NCBI RefSeq assembly: GCF_003951285.1
Contig: NZ_RXFQ01000003.1
Span: 1 to 64,000 of the forward strand
Reading direction: 5' to 3'
DNA: 64,000 bases
Source: Variovorax beijingensis
Lineage (GTDB): Bacteria; Pseudomonadota; Gammaproteobacteria; Burkholderiales; Burkholderiaceae_C
Part shown: positions 9,762 through 18,615 of the stretch, piece after piece
Layout: each line of letters opens with the position of its first letter
Numbering within the stretch: the first letter of the stretch is position 1
Position numbers and translations under genes: made by a program
The notes under the pieces: generated by a model
Seen by the model: only the letters and a program-made list of their open reading frames with translations
Database searches by the model: none
What the model was told of the DNA's origin: nothing

Positions 9762-10427
9762 TCAGTCCGCTTCCAGCACATAGCCGAGCCCGCGCAGCGT
9801 AACGATGCGGACCCCGCTGCCGTCGAGCCGCTTGCGCAGCCGGTAGACGAACACTTCGACCGCCTCGGGGTGCACCTCTTCGTCATCGGAAAACACCCGC
9901 TCGAGAATCTGCTGCTTCGAGAGCGGCTCGCCGCTGCGCTGCACCAGCACGCGCAGCACCGCCAGTTCGCGCGGCGACAGCGCCAGCGTTTCGCCGTTCA
10001 GCACGAACTGCCGGCGCGCGCCGTCGTACACCAGCGGGCCGCAGGCCAGGCGCGGATGCTCCACGCCCCGCGCACGCCGCACCAGCGCATGCAGCCGCGC
10101 CTCGAGCTCGGCCAGCGCGAAGGGCTTGGCCAGAAAATCGTCGGCGCCCGCGTTGAGCGAGGCGACGCGCTCGTTCAGCGAATCGCGCGCCGTGAGGATC
10201 AGCGCCGGCAGCCGCTGGTCGCGTTCGCGCAGCCGCTGCAACACCGTGTGGCCGTCCATGCCCGGCAGGCCCAGGTCGAGCACCAGCGCATCGTGGTCGC
10301 GCTGCTGCAGCGCCCGGTCTGCGAGCCGGCCGTCGTCCACCCATTCGACCTGGATGCCCGCATACTCCAGCGCCTTGCAGAGCCAGGTGCCCAGGGTGTG
10401 TTCGTCTTCGGCCAGCAGGATGCGCAT
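9762..10427 (-). CDS. tctD: TctD-like OmpR-family response regulator
   Basis: A 221-residue regulator. The receiver domain (1-115) has acidic residues EDE at 7-9, phosphoacceptor Asp51 in VLDLGLPGMDG, Thr79 and Lys101 in LAKPF. The C-terminal winged helix (about 125-220) has SPRELAVLRVLV and VEVFVYRLRKRL. It lies between a Bug-type binding protein gene and the kinase gene, all on the minus strand. By analogy with TctD it would activate carboxylate transport genes. No binding site could be assigned. Confidence 0.87.
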   Translation of the reverse strand: MRILLAEDEHTLGTWLCKALEYAGIQVEWVDDGRLADRALQQRDHDALVLDLGLPGMDGHTVLQRLRERDQRLPALILTARDSLNERVASLNAGADDFLAKPFALAELEARLHALVRRARGVEHPRLACGPLVYDGARRQFVLNGETLALSPRELAVLRVLVQRSGEPLSKQQILERVFSDDEEVHPEAVEVFVYRLRKRLDGSGVRIVTLRGLGYVLEAD

Positions 10428-10452
10428 GGCGCGATGCTAGGGCCTGGAACGC

Positions 10453-11460
10453 TCAATCCGGCTTGATGTTTGCCCTTGCGATCACCTTCTGCCAGCGCGC
10501 TTGTTCCGCGGCGATGAACTGCGTGAACTGCTCGGGCGTGCCGCCGATGGCTTCGGCCGCGTCGCCGGTCAGCCGCTGCATCGATTCGGGCGACTTCACG
10601 GCCTTCATCGTCTCGGCCGAGAGCTTGGCCAGGTTCGCCGGCTCGATGTTGGCCGGCGCGAGCATGCCGTACCACTGCGTCATCTCGAAGCCCGGGAAGC
10701 CTTGCTCGGCCACGGTGGCCACGTCGGGCAGCTGCGGCAGCCGCTTGGCCGAGCCGGTGGCGATGCAGCGCACCTTGCCGGCCTTGATGAAGGGAATGAT
10801 CGCCGCGGCGCCGATGGCCGACGCGTCGAGGCGGCCGGAGAGCAGGTCGGTCACCATCGGACCCGTGCCGCGGTAGGGCACGTGCAGCATGAACACCTCC
10901 GCCGTCATCTTCAGGTACTCGAAGGCCAGGTGGCCCGCGCTGCCGTTGCCCGCGGAGCCGTAGCTCAGCTTCCCCGGCTTCGACTTGGCATAGGCGATGA
11001 ACTCCTTGAGGTTCTTCGCCGGCACGTCCGGGTGCACCACGTAGAGGCTCGGCACCTTGGCCAGCAGGCTCACCGGCTTGAAGTCCTTGTTCGCGTCGTA
11101 GGGCAGCTTGGCGAAGATGTACGGGTTGACCGCCAGCGTGCCGATGTGCCCGAGGATCAGCGTGTGCTGGTCGGTGCTGCGCGCCACCTCGCTCATCGCG
11201 ATGTTGCCGGCCGCACCCGGCTTGTTGTCGACGAAGACGCTCTGGCCCAGCGTGCGCGAAAGCTCGGCGGCGGTGGAGCGCGCGACGATCTCCGAACTGC
11301 CGCCCGGTGCGAAGGGCACGACGAAGCGGATCGACTTGCTGGGCCAGCCGGATTGGGCCGCGGCCAGCGAGGGGAGCAGGCCACCGAGGGCGAGCGCGGA
11401 GCCGCCCTGCAGCCATTGGCGGCGCGTGGGCTGCGGGTCGTTCAGGAAGTCGTCGAACAT
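10453..11460 (-). CDS. Bug/TctC-type binding protein with Tat-like signal
   Basis: A 335-residue periplasmic binding protein. The N-terminus RRQWLQGGSALALGG has a twin-arginine-type start followed by a hydrophobic core ending in LAAAQS, so export by Tat or Sec is expected. The family pattern is typical: VPFAPGGSSEIVAR, VFVDNKPGAAGNIA, LSYGSAGNGSAGHLAFE and HVPYRGTGPMVTDLLSG. The ATG at 11460 was chosen because GGAGAC lies 7-13 nt upstream; an earlier in-frame ATG at 11475 falls on that ribosome site. It is preceded by the IclR gene and followed by tctDE. Confidence 0.85.
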   Translation of the reverse strand: MFDDFLNDPQPTRRQWLQGGSALALGGLLPSLAAAQSGWPSKSIRFVVPFAPGGSSEIVARSTAAELSRTLGQSVFVDNKPGAAGNIAMSEVARSTDQHTLILGHIGTLAVNPYIFAKLPYDANKDFKPVSLLAKVPSLYVVHPDVPAKNLKEFIAYAKSKPGKLSYGSAGNGSAGHLAFEYLKMTAEVFMLHVPYRGTGPMVTDLLSGRLDASAIGAAAIIPFIKAGKVRCIATGSAKRLPQLPDVATVAEQGFPGFEMTQWYGMLAPANIEPANLAKLSAETMKAVKSPESMQRLTGDAAEAIGGTPEQFTQFIAAEQARWQKVIARANIKPD

Positions 11461-11531
11461 GGTGCTTGTCTCCATCGCTTGTTTGGGAAAGCCCGCATCC
11501 TGCCCGACGGATGCTGTCGGAAAGCTGTCAG

Positions 11532-12326
11532 TCAGATCAGGTTGCGCATGGCCTGCGCCGTTTCGCGCAGCACCGGCAGCACGCGCGCCACCGCATCCTC
11601 GGAGCTTTCATGGCCCATCGGCATCGTGATGTTGAGCGCCCCCACCAGCGTGCCGTGCCGGTCGCGCAGCGGCACCGCAATGCCGCGCGAGTTGAGGTCC
11701 AGCTGCTGTTCCGACAGCGCCCAGCCCTGTGCACGGATGCGCGCGAGCTCCAGCTTCATGCGCTCCATGCTTGCGATGGTGTGCGAGGTGAACACCTGCA
11801 GCTGCCGCGTGGCGAGCCAGTCGGCCAGCTCGGCGTCGCCGCGCAGCGCGAGCATCAGCATGCCCGCGGCCGTGACCTGTGCCGGCACCCGCGCGCCCAG
11901 CACGTAGCCGGTGCTCATGCTGCGGTTGGGGCCGTTGCGCGCGATGTAGACCACCTCGTCGCCGTCCATCACGCTGAGGTAGGCGATCTCGCTGGTGCCC
12001 GCGGCCACGCGCTGCAGAAAGGGCTGGACGATGCGCGGCAGCCGCGCCGAGTCGAGGTACGACTGGCCGAGCCGCAGCACGCGCGGCGTGAGCCAGAACA
12101 GCTTGCCGTCGCTGGCCACGTAGCCCATGTGCTGCAGTGTCAGCAGGTAGCGCCGCGCGGCCGTGCGCGTCATGCCGGTGCGTTCGCCGGCCTGGCTGGC
12201 GGTAAGGCGCGGATGGGCGTCGTCGAAGGCCTCGATGATGCTCACGCCGCGTTCCAGGCCGGCGATCCAGTCGCGCTTGTCGAGGCCGGCGGGCGCGGGA
12301 GAAAGATCGGTGGCATCGGTGCTCAT
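11532..12326 (-). CDS. IclR-family regulator, PcaR/PobR type
   Basis: A 264-residue protein with an N-terminal winged helix-turn-helix (about 20-85; GLERGVSIIEAFDD, LTASQAGERTGMTRTAARRYLLTL) and a C-terminal IclR effector domain (about 95-260; AYLSVMDGDEVVYIAR, GWALSEQQLDLNSRGIAVPL). The wording resembles PcaR/PcaU/PobR, regulators of protocatechuate and quinate catabolism. It is divergent from the catabolic island, and the intergenic region carries two PcaR-like boxes. It therefore probably responds to an island intermediate and controls both the island and itself. Confidence 0.85.
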   Translation of the reverse strand: MSTDATDLSPAPAGLDKRDWIAGLERGVSIIEAFDDAHPRLTASQAGERTGMTRTAARRYLLTLQHMGYVASDGKLFWLTPRVLRLGQSYLDSARLPRIVQPFLQRVAAGTSEIAYLSVMDGDEVVYIARNGPNRSMSTGYVLGARVPAQVTAAGMLMLALRGDAELADWLATRQLQVFTSHTIASMERMKLELARIRAQGWALSEQQLDLNSRGIAVPLRDRHGTLVGALNITMPMGHESSEDAVARVLPVLRETAQAMRNLI

Positions 12327-12392
12327 GGCCCGGAGTGTGCCGTGCGGCGGGCGGTGCGGCGGCCCGGCCAGATCAGGACAAACCCTGTTTAT

Positions 12393-12428
12393 GTACGATC
12401 ATCGAACGAATAAGGACGATTGTCGATC
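12393..12428. promoter_or_regulatory. Two PcaR-like operator boxes between the IclR gene and the island
   Basis: GTACGATCATCGAAC at 12393-12407 is, on the other strand, GTTCGATGATCGTAC, which differs at one base from the box at 21094-21108. A weaker related box, GGACGATTGTCGATC, follows at 12414-12428, exactly 21 bp from the first. Both match the pattern of the published Pseudomonas PcaR box (GTTCGATAATCGCAC, from memory). Spacing of two helical turns suggests two dimers on one face. Binding by the adjacent IclR protein is inferred. Confidence 0.6.
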
Positions 12429-12526
12429 GATCTGGACTTGATTCCTGAGCGAAATCCGCAGCGAGGTGGCTAAAGTTCGCCTTGGCAATGGCCCTGGAGC
12501 GATTGCCGTACAAAAAGAGGCAAGAC

Positions 12527-13450
12527 ATGACCACCTCCATCAGCGGCAGCACCCTGGCGTACCTGATTCCCGGCGACCCTGTGCGCAACGTGCGCCTGCC
12601 CCGGATGTTCAACGCCGCCTTCGAGCGCTTCGGCATCGACGCGGTGCTGGTGCCCGTGCAGGTGCCGCTGCGCGATTTCGCGGTGTTCTTCAAGTCGGCG
12701 TTCCTCGCGCGCAACGTGCGCGGCATGGTGATTGCGCCGCCGCACAAGCCGCTGGCGGTCGACCTGCTCGACGGCTGCGGCCTGTTCGGCCGCGTGGCGG
12801 GCTCGGTCAACGTGGTGCGCCGCATCGAGAACAGCGAGCTGGAGGGCGACCTGTTCGACGGCGAAGGCCTGCTGGGCGCGCTCGATCACTTCAATATTCC
12901 GTTCCGCGGCAAGCGGGTGCTGATCCTGGGCGCCGGCGTGAGCGCCGCGGCCATCGGCGTGGCGCTGGCCGAAGGCGGCACGGTCGACGGCGCCGAACAC
13001 ATCGCGTTCTACGACACCTCGGCCGGCAGGGCGGCCGGCGTGGCGGCCAAGCTCGACGCCTTCTTCGATGCCAACGTGGTGGCGGTCGACAGCAATGCGC
13101 CCGAAGGCTACGACCTGGTGATCAACGCCACGCCGCTGGGCCTGGACGAGGCCGACGCGCTGCCCGTCGATGTCGCGCGCATGGACTCCCATGCCGCGCT
13201 GTTCGACATCCTGCTGCGCAACCAGCCGACGCCGCTGGTGCGTGCCGCACGCGCGCGCGGCCTCAATGCGCAGGCCGGCTTCGAGATGCTGATCCAGCAG
13301 ATGCCGCACTACTTCGGGTACTTCGGCCACAAGGATGCGGCCGAAGCGCTGCGCAAGGATGCGGATTTCCTGCGCGAACTGATCTATCCGCCGGCCATGC
13401 ACGCCGAGATCACCCAGCCCCTGCGCTACCAGTCCCCGAGCGTGGCTTGA
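12527..13450 (+). CDS. Shikimate dehydrogenase-like oxidoreductase 1
   Basis: A 307-residue AroE/YdiB-like protein. It keeps the catalytic Lys (Lys74 in APPHK), the Asp of the active site (Asp111 in GDLFDG), a Rossmann glycine motif (LGAGVSAAAIG, about 134-144), and NATPLGL. The N-terminal serines that grip the carboxylate in biosynthetic AroE (SxSP) are replaced by PGDPVRNVRLP, so the substrate is probably not plain shikimate in the biosynthetic sense. ATG 12527 has AAAGAGG just upstream. First gene of the island, before a TRAP transporter, which points to a catabolic role with a quinate- or shikimate-like compound. Confidence 0.75.
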   Translation: MTTSISGSTLAYLIPGDPVRNVRLPRMFNAAFERFGIDAVLVPVQVPLRDFAVFFKSAFLARNVRGMVIAPPHKPLAVDLLDGCGLFGRVAGSVNVVRRIENSELEGDLFDGEGLLGALDHFNIPFRGKRVLILGAGVSAAAIGVALAEGGTVDGAEHIAFYDTSAGRAAGVAAKLDAFFDANVVAVDSNAPEGYDLVINATPLGLDEADALPVDVARMDSHAALFDILLRNQPTPLVRAARARGLNAQAGFEMLIQQMPHYFGYFGHKDAAEALRKDADFLRELIYPPAMHAEITQPLRYQSPSVA

Positions 13451-13526
13451 CAGAGGGACCGCGGCCCGGTGGGCTGCCGGGCTCGAAGCGATCGGCATGG
13501 GAACCAATTTTCAAGGAGGAGACGCA

Positions 13527-14087
13527 ATGACAAGGATTTTCGACGGCTACTGCAAGTTGCTCGATGCGCTGATCGCGCTGGCGCTTGCCATCATGGTCGT
13601 GCTGGTGTTCGGCAACGTGGTGCTTCGCTACGCCTTCAATTCGGGCATTACCGTGTCGGAGGAAGTGTCGCGATGGCTCTTCGTGTGGGTCACGTTCCTG
13701 GGGGCGGTGGTCGCGGTCAAGGAGCGCGCGCACCTGGGCACTGACTTCCTGGTGGCCCGCCTGCCGGTGCTGGGCAAGAAGATCTGCCTTGTCGTGAGCC
13801 ATCTGCTCATGCTGTATGCGACCTGGCTGCTGTTCAGCGGCAGCCTGGCGCAGGCGAGGATCAACTGGGACGTGGAGGCGCCGGTGACCGGCGCATCGAC
13901 CGCGATCTTCTACGCCTCGGGCATCGTGTTCGCGGCCTCGGCGGCGGTGTTCCTGCTGAGCGACCTGGTGCGTGCGCTCACCGGCCGGCTGAGCGAAGAG
14001 GAGCTCGTGATGGTGCAGGAGTCGGAAGACCTTGCGCAGCTCCAGCGCGACGAAGCGGCCGAGCGGGCCGCGCACGACAAACGCTGA
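13527..14087 (+). CDS. TRAP transporter small permease (DctQ type)
   Basis: A 186-residue membrane protein with four transmembrane segments and the DctQ pattern LVFGNVVLRYAFNSGITVSEEVSRWLFVWVTFLGA. ATG 13527 has a near-ideal AAGGAGGAG upstream. The C-terminal tail is charged (EESEDLAQLQRDEAAE-like). It is followed after 15 bp by the large permease and then the binding protein, giving a complete TRAP importer. Its position between two shikimate-dehydrogenase-like genes suggests uptake of quinate, shikimate or 3-dehydroshikimate. Confidence 0.86.
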   Translation: MTRIFDGYCKLLDALIALALAIMVVLVFGNVVLRYAFNSGITVSEEVSRWLFVWVTFLGAVVAVKERAHLGTDFLVARLPVLGKKICLVVSHLLMLYATWLLFSGSLAQARINWDVEAPVTGASTAIFYASGIVFAASAAVFLLSDLVRALTGRLSEEELVMVQESEDLAQLQRDEAAERAAHDKR

Positions 14088-14102
14088 GCGCCGGAGACCA
14101 CC

Positions 14103-15383
14103 ATGACCGTATTCATCTTCCTCGGCTCCCTGCTCGGCGCAATGGCGCTGGGCATTCCGATCGCGTATTCGCTGCTGCTTTCGGGCATGGCGCTGATGGT
14201 GCACCTCGACCTGTTCGACGCGCAGATCCTGGCGCAGAACGTGGTGAATGGCGCCGACAGCTTCCCGCTGCTTGCCGTGCCGTTCTTCATGCTGGCCGGC
14301 GAGATCATGAACGTCGGCGGCCTCTCCAAGCGCATCGTCAACCTCGCCTTGACGCTCGTCGGCCATCGCCGCGGCGGGCTCGGCTTCGTCGCCATCCTGG
14401 CGGCCTGCCTGCTGGCCGCGCTCTCGGGCTCGGCAGTGGCGGACACGGCCGCGCTCGCGGCACTGCTGCTGCCGATGATGGTGCGTGCGGGCCACGACAA
14501 GGCGCGCGCGGCGGGCCTCATCGCCTCGGCCGGCATCATCGCTCCGGTCATTCCGCCCTCGATCGGCTTCGTGATCTTCGGCGTGGCCGCCAATGTGTCG
14601 ATCAGCAAGCTGTTCCTCGCGGGCATCGTGCCCGGCATCATGCTGGGAGCAGGCATCGCCCTTGCGTGGTGGTGGGTTGCCAAGCGCGAGAACATCCAGC
14701 CGGCGCCCAAGGCCACCGGCGCCGAGCGCGCGAAGGCGTTGAAGGAGTCGCTCTGGGCCCTGTTCCTGCCGGTGATCGTGCTGGTGGGTCTCAAGATGGG
14801 CGTGTTCACCCCCACCGAGGCGGCCGTGGTCGCGGCAGTCTACGCGCTGTTCGTTGCGATGGTGGTCTACCGCGAGATGAGCTTCGCGCAGCTCTATCGG
14901 GTCTTCGTGAGCGCGGCCAAGACCACGGCCGTGATCATGTTCCTGGTGGCGGCGGCCATGGTTTCCGCCTGGCTCATCACGGTGGCCGACCTGCCGAGCA
15001 AGCTCATCAGCCTGCTGGAGCCCTTCATGGGCAACCAGACCCTGCTGCTGATCGCGATCATGGTGCTCGTGATGGCGGTCGGCACGGCCATGGACATGAC
15101 GCCCACCATCCTGATCCTCACGCCGGTCCTGATGCCGGTGGTCAAGGCCGCGGGCATCGACCCGGTCTACTTCGGCGTGCTGTTCATCATCAACAATGCC
15201 ATCGGGCTGATCACGCCGCCGGTGGGCACCGTGCTCAACGTCGTGGCAGGCGTCGGCAGGATGAAGATGGACGAGGTGACGCGCGGCGTGCTGCCGTTCA
15301 TGACGGCGCAGTTCATCGTGATGTTCCTGCTCGTATTTTTCCCCTCGCTGGTGCTGGTGCCCATGCGCTGGTTCGCCGGCTGA
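14103..15383 (+). CDS. TRAP transporter large permease (DctM type)
   Basis: A 426-residue protein with about 12 hydrophobic segments and hallmark DctM stretches: SFPLLAVPFFMLAGEIMN, SGSAVADTAALAALLLP, IIAPVIPPSIGFVIFGV, FTPTEAAVVAAVYAL and NNAIGLITPPVGTVLNV. It provides the sodium- or proton-coupled translocation path. It follows the small permease closely, and the binding protein gene starts 51 bp after it, so the three form one transporter operon inside the catabolic island. Confidence 0.9.
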   Translation: MTVFIFLGSLLGAMALGIPIAYSLLLSGMALMVHLDLFDAQILAQNVVNGADSFPLLAVPFFMLAGEIMNVGGLSKRIVNLALTLVGHRRGGLGFVAILAACLLAALSGSAVADTAALAALLLPMMVRAGHDKARAAGLIASAGIIAPVIPPSIGFVIFGVAANVSISKLFLAGIVPGIMLGAGIALAWWWVAKRENIQPAPKATGAERAKALKESLWALFLPVIVLVGLKMGVFTPTEAAVVAAVYALFVAMVVYREMSFAQLYRVFVSAAKTTAVIMFLVAAAMVSAWLITVADLPSKLISLLEPFMGNQTLLLIAIMVLVMAVGTAMDMTPTILILTPVLMPVVKAAGIDPVYFGVLFIINNAIGLITPPVGTVLNVVAGVGRMKMDEVTRGVLPFMTAQFIVMFLLVFFPSLVLVPMRWFAG

Positions 15384-15434
15384 CCCTGCGTTTCACGTTC
15401 CCTGTTTTTGACTCAACCCCCAAGGAGACAATCC

Positions 15435-16445
15435 ATGAAGAAGACCATCACCCGGGCGCTTTGCCTCGGCATCGCGATGCTGCTGCCCGTGGCTGCTGCC
15501 GTTGCGCAGGACATCAAGGAGCGTTCGATCAAGTTCGCGTTCCAGAATCAGGGCGATCATCCGCAGGCCCTGGGCGCGAAGAAGTTCGGCGAACTCGTCG
15601 CGCAGAAGTCGGGCAACAAGATGCAGGTCAAGCTGTTCCCGGGCGGCACGCTCGGCGGCGACGTGCAGACCGTGTCGGCGATCCAGGGCGGCACCGTCGA
15701 GATGACGGTGCTCAACGCCGGTATCCTTTCCAACCAGGTCAAGGCCTTCGCGGTCTTCGATTTCCCGTTCCTGTTCGCCAATCCGCAGGAAGCCGATGCG
15801 GTGACCGACGGGCCTTTCGGCAAGAAGCTGTTCTCGGAACTCGCGGCCAAGAACCTCATCGGGCTTGGCTACTGGGACCTGGGCTTTCGCAACGTGACCA
15901 ACAGCAAGCGCCCGATCAACAAGGTGGAAGACCTGGCCGGCCTGAAGATCCGCGTGATCCAGTCGCCGATCTACATCGATCTTTTCAATACGCTCGGCGC
16001 CAATGCCACGCCCATGCCTTTTCCGGAACTCTATCCGGCGCTCGAACAGAAGGCGGTCGACGGCCAGGAGAATCCGAACACGGTCATCCGCACGTCGAAG
16101 TTCGCCGAAGTGCAAAAGCACCTGGCGCTCACGCAGCACGTCTACAACCCGCAGGCGCTGATCGTCGGCAAGAAGCTCTGGGATTCGCTCAGCGATGCCG
16201 AAAAGAAAATCATGACCGAAGCGGCCGCAGAAGCCACCAGGTTCGAGCGCGAAGTGTCGCGTGGCCAGGCGCAGGCCGCGCTGGAGGATCTCAAGAAGGC
16301 CGGCATGCAGGTGACCGAATTCAGCCCCGCCGAAATGCAGCGCCTTCGCGACAAGGTCAAGCCGGTGGTGGACAAGCACAGCGCACTGGTGGGCGAGGCC
16401 GTGGTCAAGGAGCTGTACGCCGAGATCGCCAAGGTTCGCAAGTAA
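15435..16445 (+). CDS. TRAP transporter substrate-binding protein (DctP type)
   Basis: A 336-residue periplasmic protein with a signal peptide of about 25 residues (ALCLGIAMLLPVAAAVAQ). It has DctP features: FPGGTLGGDVQTVSAIQGG, FDFPFLFANPQEAD, DLAGLKIRVIQSP with the conserved Arg that pairs with a substrate carboxylate, and VDGQENPNTVI. ATG 15435 has AAGGAGAC upstream. In related loci binding proteins come before or after the permeases; here it is third. The ligand is likely an alicyclic hydroxy acid, by context only. Confidence 0.88.
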   Translation: MKKTITRALCLGIAMLLPVAAAVAQDIKERSIKFAFQNQGDHPQALGAKKFGELVAQKSGNKMQVKLFPGGTLGGDVQTVSAIQGGTVEMTVLNAGILSNQVKAFAVFDFPFLFANPQEADAVTDGPFGKKLFSELAAKNLIGLGYWDLGFRNVTNSKRPINKVEDLAGLKIRVIQSPIYIDLFNTLGANATPMPFPELYPALEQKAVDGQENPNTVIRTSKFAEVQKHLALTQHVYNPQALIVGKKLWDSLSDAEKKIMTEAAAEATRFEREVSRGQAQAALEDLKKAGMQVTEFSPAEMQRLRDKVKPVVDKHSALVGEAVVKELYAEIAKVRK

Positions 16446-16460
16446 TCCAGGAAGGGGCGA

Positions 16461-17306
16461 GTGAAGAACACCATGATCACCGGCAAGACCACCCTCGTCG
16501 CGCACCTGGGCTTTCCCACCGAAAGCTTCAAGGCGCCGATGATCTACAACCCCTGGTTCGAGAAGCAGGGCATCGACGCCGTCGTGGTGCCGATGGGCGT
16601 GAAGCCCGAGGACTATCCGGCGGCCTTCGCCGCGCTGTTCCGGCTCACCAACATCCGGGGCGCGCTGGTGACCATGCCGCACAAGATCACGACCATGGGC
16701 CTGGTCGACGAGGTCACGCCCACCGCAAAGATTGCCGGCGCCTGCAACGCCGTGCTCAAGCGCGCCGACGGCACGCTGGTGGGCGACCAGTTCGACGGCG
16801 CCGGCTTCGTGCGCGGCGTGCTGCGCAAGGGCTGCGCGCTCGAGGGCGCGCGCGTGCTGGTCTCCGGAAGCGGCGGCGTGGGCTCGGCAATTGCGGCCTC
16901 GCTGGCTGCGGCCGGCGTTGCGGAAATTGCGCTCTTCGATGCCTACGCGGCTTCGGCCGAAGCGTTGGCCGGGCGCCTGCGCACGCACTATCCGGCGCTG
17001 GCCGTATCCACCGGCTCCAGCGATCCGGCCGGCTTCGACCTCATCGTCAATGCCACGCCGCTGGGCATGAAGGAAGGCGATCCGCTGCCTTTCGACGTGG
17101 ACCGCATCGCGGCCTCGACCTTCGTCGGCGAAGTGGTCATGAAGTCCGAATACACGCCGCTGCTGCGTGCCGCCCGCGACAAGGGCTGCGCCGTGCAGGT
17201 GGGCACCGACATGCTGTTCGAGATGATTCCCGCATACCTCGAGTTCTTCGGCTTCGGCACCGCCACGGCCGACGCGCTGCGTGCCGAGGCGAAGATCAGC
17301 TACTGA
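16461..17306 (+). CDS. Shikimate dehydrogenase-like oxidoreductase 2
   Basis: A 281-residue AroE-family protein closer to canonical length than its paralogue at 12527. Catalytic Lys75 (TMPHK), Asp112 (VGDQFDG), NADP/NAD motif GSGGVGSA at about 136-143 and NATPLGM are present. The substrate-binding serine region reads PTESFKAPMIYN, keeping one Ser and a Pro in the usual spacing. GTG at 16461 has AGGAAGGGG directly upstream; an ATG at 16473 is an alternative. Probably oxidises shikimate or quinate to the dehydro form, supplying QuiC. Confidence 0.78.
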   Translation: MKNTMITGKTTLVAHLGFPTESFKAPMIYNPWFEKQGIDAVVVPMGVKPEDYPAAFAALFRLTNIRGALVTMPHKITTMGLVDEVTPTAKIAGACNAVLKRADGTLVGDQFDGAGFVRGVLRKGCALEGARVLVSGSGGVGSAIAASLAAAGVAEIALFDAYAASAEALAGRLRTHYPALAVSTGSSDPAGFDLIVNATPLGMKEGDPLPFDVDRIAASTFVGEVVMKSEYTPLLRAARDKGCAVQVGTDMLFEMIPAYLEFFGFGTATADALRAEAKISY

Positions 17307-17406
17307 GCAGTGTGCAACGCCGGCCCTGCGCCGTGCGGCGCGAGGGAAGACGCGGTGTAATGCTGTTGCGCTCACTCGATTTTTTTGACGCAAGAAGACA
17401 TTCACC

Positions 17407-18615
17407 ATGAGCATTTTCGAAGGCTTCCTTTCCACGTCCGAGACGCTTTCCGCCTTCAGCGACCACAATTTCGTCGGCGCGATGCTGCGTTTCGAGGCCG
17501 CATTGACCCGCGCGCAGGCCGCGCTCGGGCTGGTGCCGGAGACGGCCGCGCATTCGATCGTCGGCAGCTGCAAGGTCGAGCTGTTCGACGTGGCCAAGAT
17601 CGTGCGCGACAGCGGCCGTGCGGGCAGCGTCGCGATTCCCCTGGTCAAGGCCTTGAAGGAGGCCGTGGGCCTGTTCAATCCCGCCGCCGTGCCCTTCGTG
17701 CATTTCGGCAGCACCAGCCAGGACGTGATCGACACCGCGATGGCGCTGGTCACGCGCGAAGGCATTGCGCTGATCGAAGCCGATGTCGACCGCGCCATCG
17801 AGGCGCTGCTGCAGCACGCCGCGCAGCATGCCGCCACGCCGATCCTTGCGCGCACGCTGATGCAGCCCGCCTCGGTCACGAGCTTCGGCCTCAAGTGCGC
17901 CGGCTGGGCCGCGCCGCTGGTGCGCAGCCGCGCACGCCTGCGCGAGGCCGCACGCCATGCGCTGAGCGTGCAGCTCGGCGGCGCCGTCGGCACGCTCGCG
18001 CAGATGAAGGGACAGGGCCCGGCCGTCGTGCAGCGCGTGGCGGACGAGCTCGGCCTCGGCAATGCCGGCGCCACCTGGCACACGCAGCGCGACGAATGGG
18101 TCGCGCTCGGCTGCGAACTGGGGCTGCTCACGGGCAGCCTCGGCAAGATCGCGCGCGACATCGCGCTCATGGGCCAGTACGAGGTCGGCGAGGTGGCCGA
18201 GCCCACCGAGCCGGGCCGCGGCGGCTCCTCCGCGATGCCGCACAAGCGCAACCCGGTGGCGGCGATGGTTGCGCTGGCCGCGGCCCAGCGCGCGCCGCAG
18301 CGCGTGGCCGCGCTGTTGGCCGCGATGCCGCAGGAACACGAGCGCGCGCTCGGCGGCTGGCAGGCCGAGCTGGCCGAATGGCCGCAGCTGCTGATGTCGG
18401 CGCACGGCAGCGCGCGTGCGCTGGCCAGTGCGCTGCCGGGCCTGCAGATCGACGCGGCGCGCATGCGTGCCAACATCGACACCCTGCGCTCGGAACTGCC
18501 GCGCGAGGCGGCGGACGAATGGTTCGACCCCGCGCTGGCCGGCCCCGCAGGCGAAACCGCGCTGCGGCAAGTCGCGGCACTGCGCGCCCAACTGACTGCG
18601 AAAGACACCCCCTGA
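17407..18615 (+). CDS. pcaB: 3-Carboxy-cis,cis-muconate cycloisomerase
   Basis: A 402-residue fumarase/aspartase-superfamily enzyme. The superfamily signature SSAMPHKRNP lies near residue 275, and HFGSTSQDVIDTAMAL near 98-113 carries conserved substrate-binding residues. It converts 3-carboxy-cis,cis-muconate, the ring-cleavage product of protocatechuate, to 4-carboxymuconolactone. The start ATG begins a typical PcaB N-terminus (IFEGFLSTSETLSAFSDHN). Its stop overlaps pcaC (TGATG), so the two are translationally coupled. Protocatechuate dioxygenase pcaGH is not in the window. Confidence 0.9.
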   Translation: MSIFEGFLSTSETLSAFSDHNFVGAMLRFEAALTRAQAALGLVPETAAHSIVGSCKVELFDVAKIVRDSGRAGSVAIPLVKALKEAVGLFNPAAVPFVHFGSTSQDVIDTAMALVTREGIALIEADVDRAIEALLQHAAQHAATPILARTLMQPASVTSFGLKCAGWAAPLVRSRARLREAARHALSVQLGGAVGTLAQMKGQGPAVVQRVADELGLGNAGATWHTQRDEWVALGCELGLLTGSLGKIARDIALMGQYEVGEVAEPTEPGRGGSSAMPHKRNPVAAMVALAAAQRAPQRVAALLAAMPQEHERALGGWQAELAEWPQLLMSAHGSARALASALPGLQIDAARMRANIDTLRSELPREAADEWFDPALAGPAGETALRQVAALRAQLTAKDTP

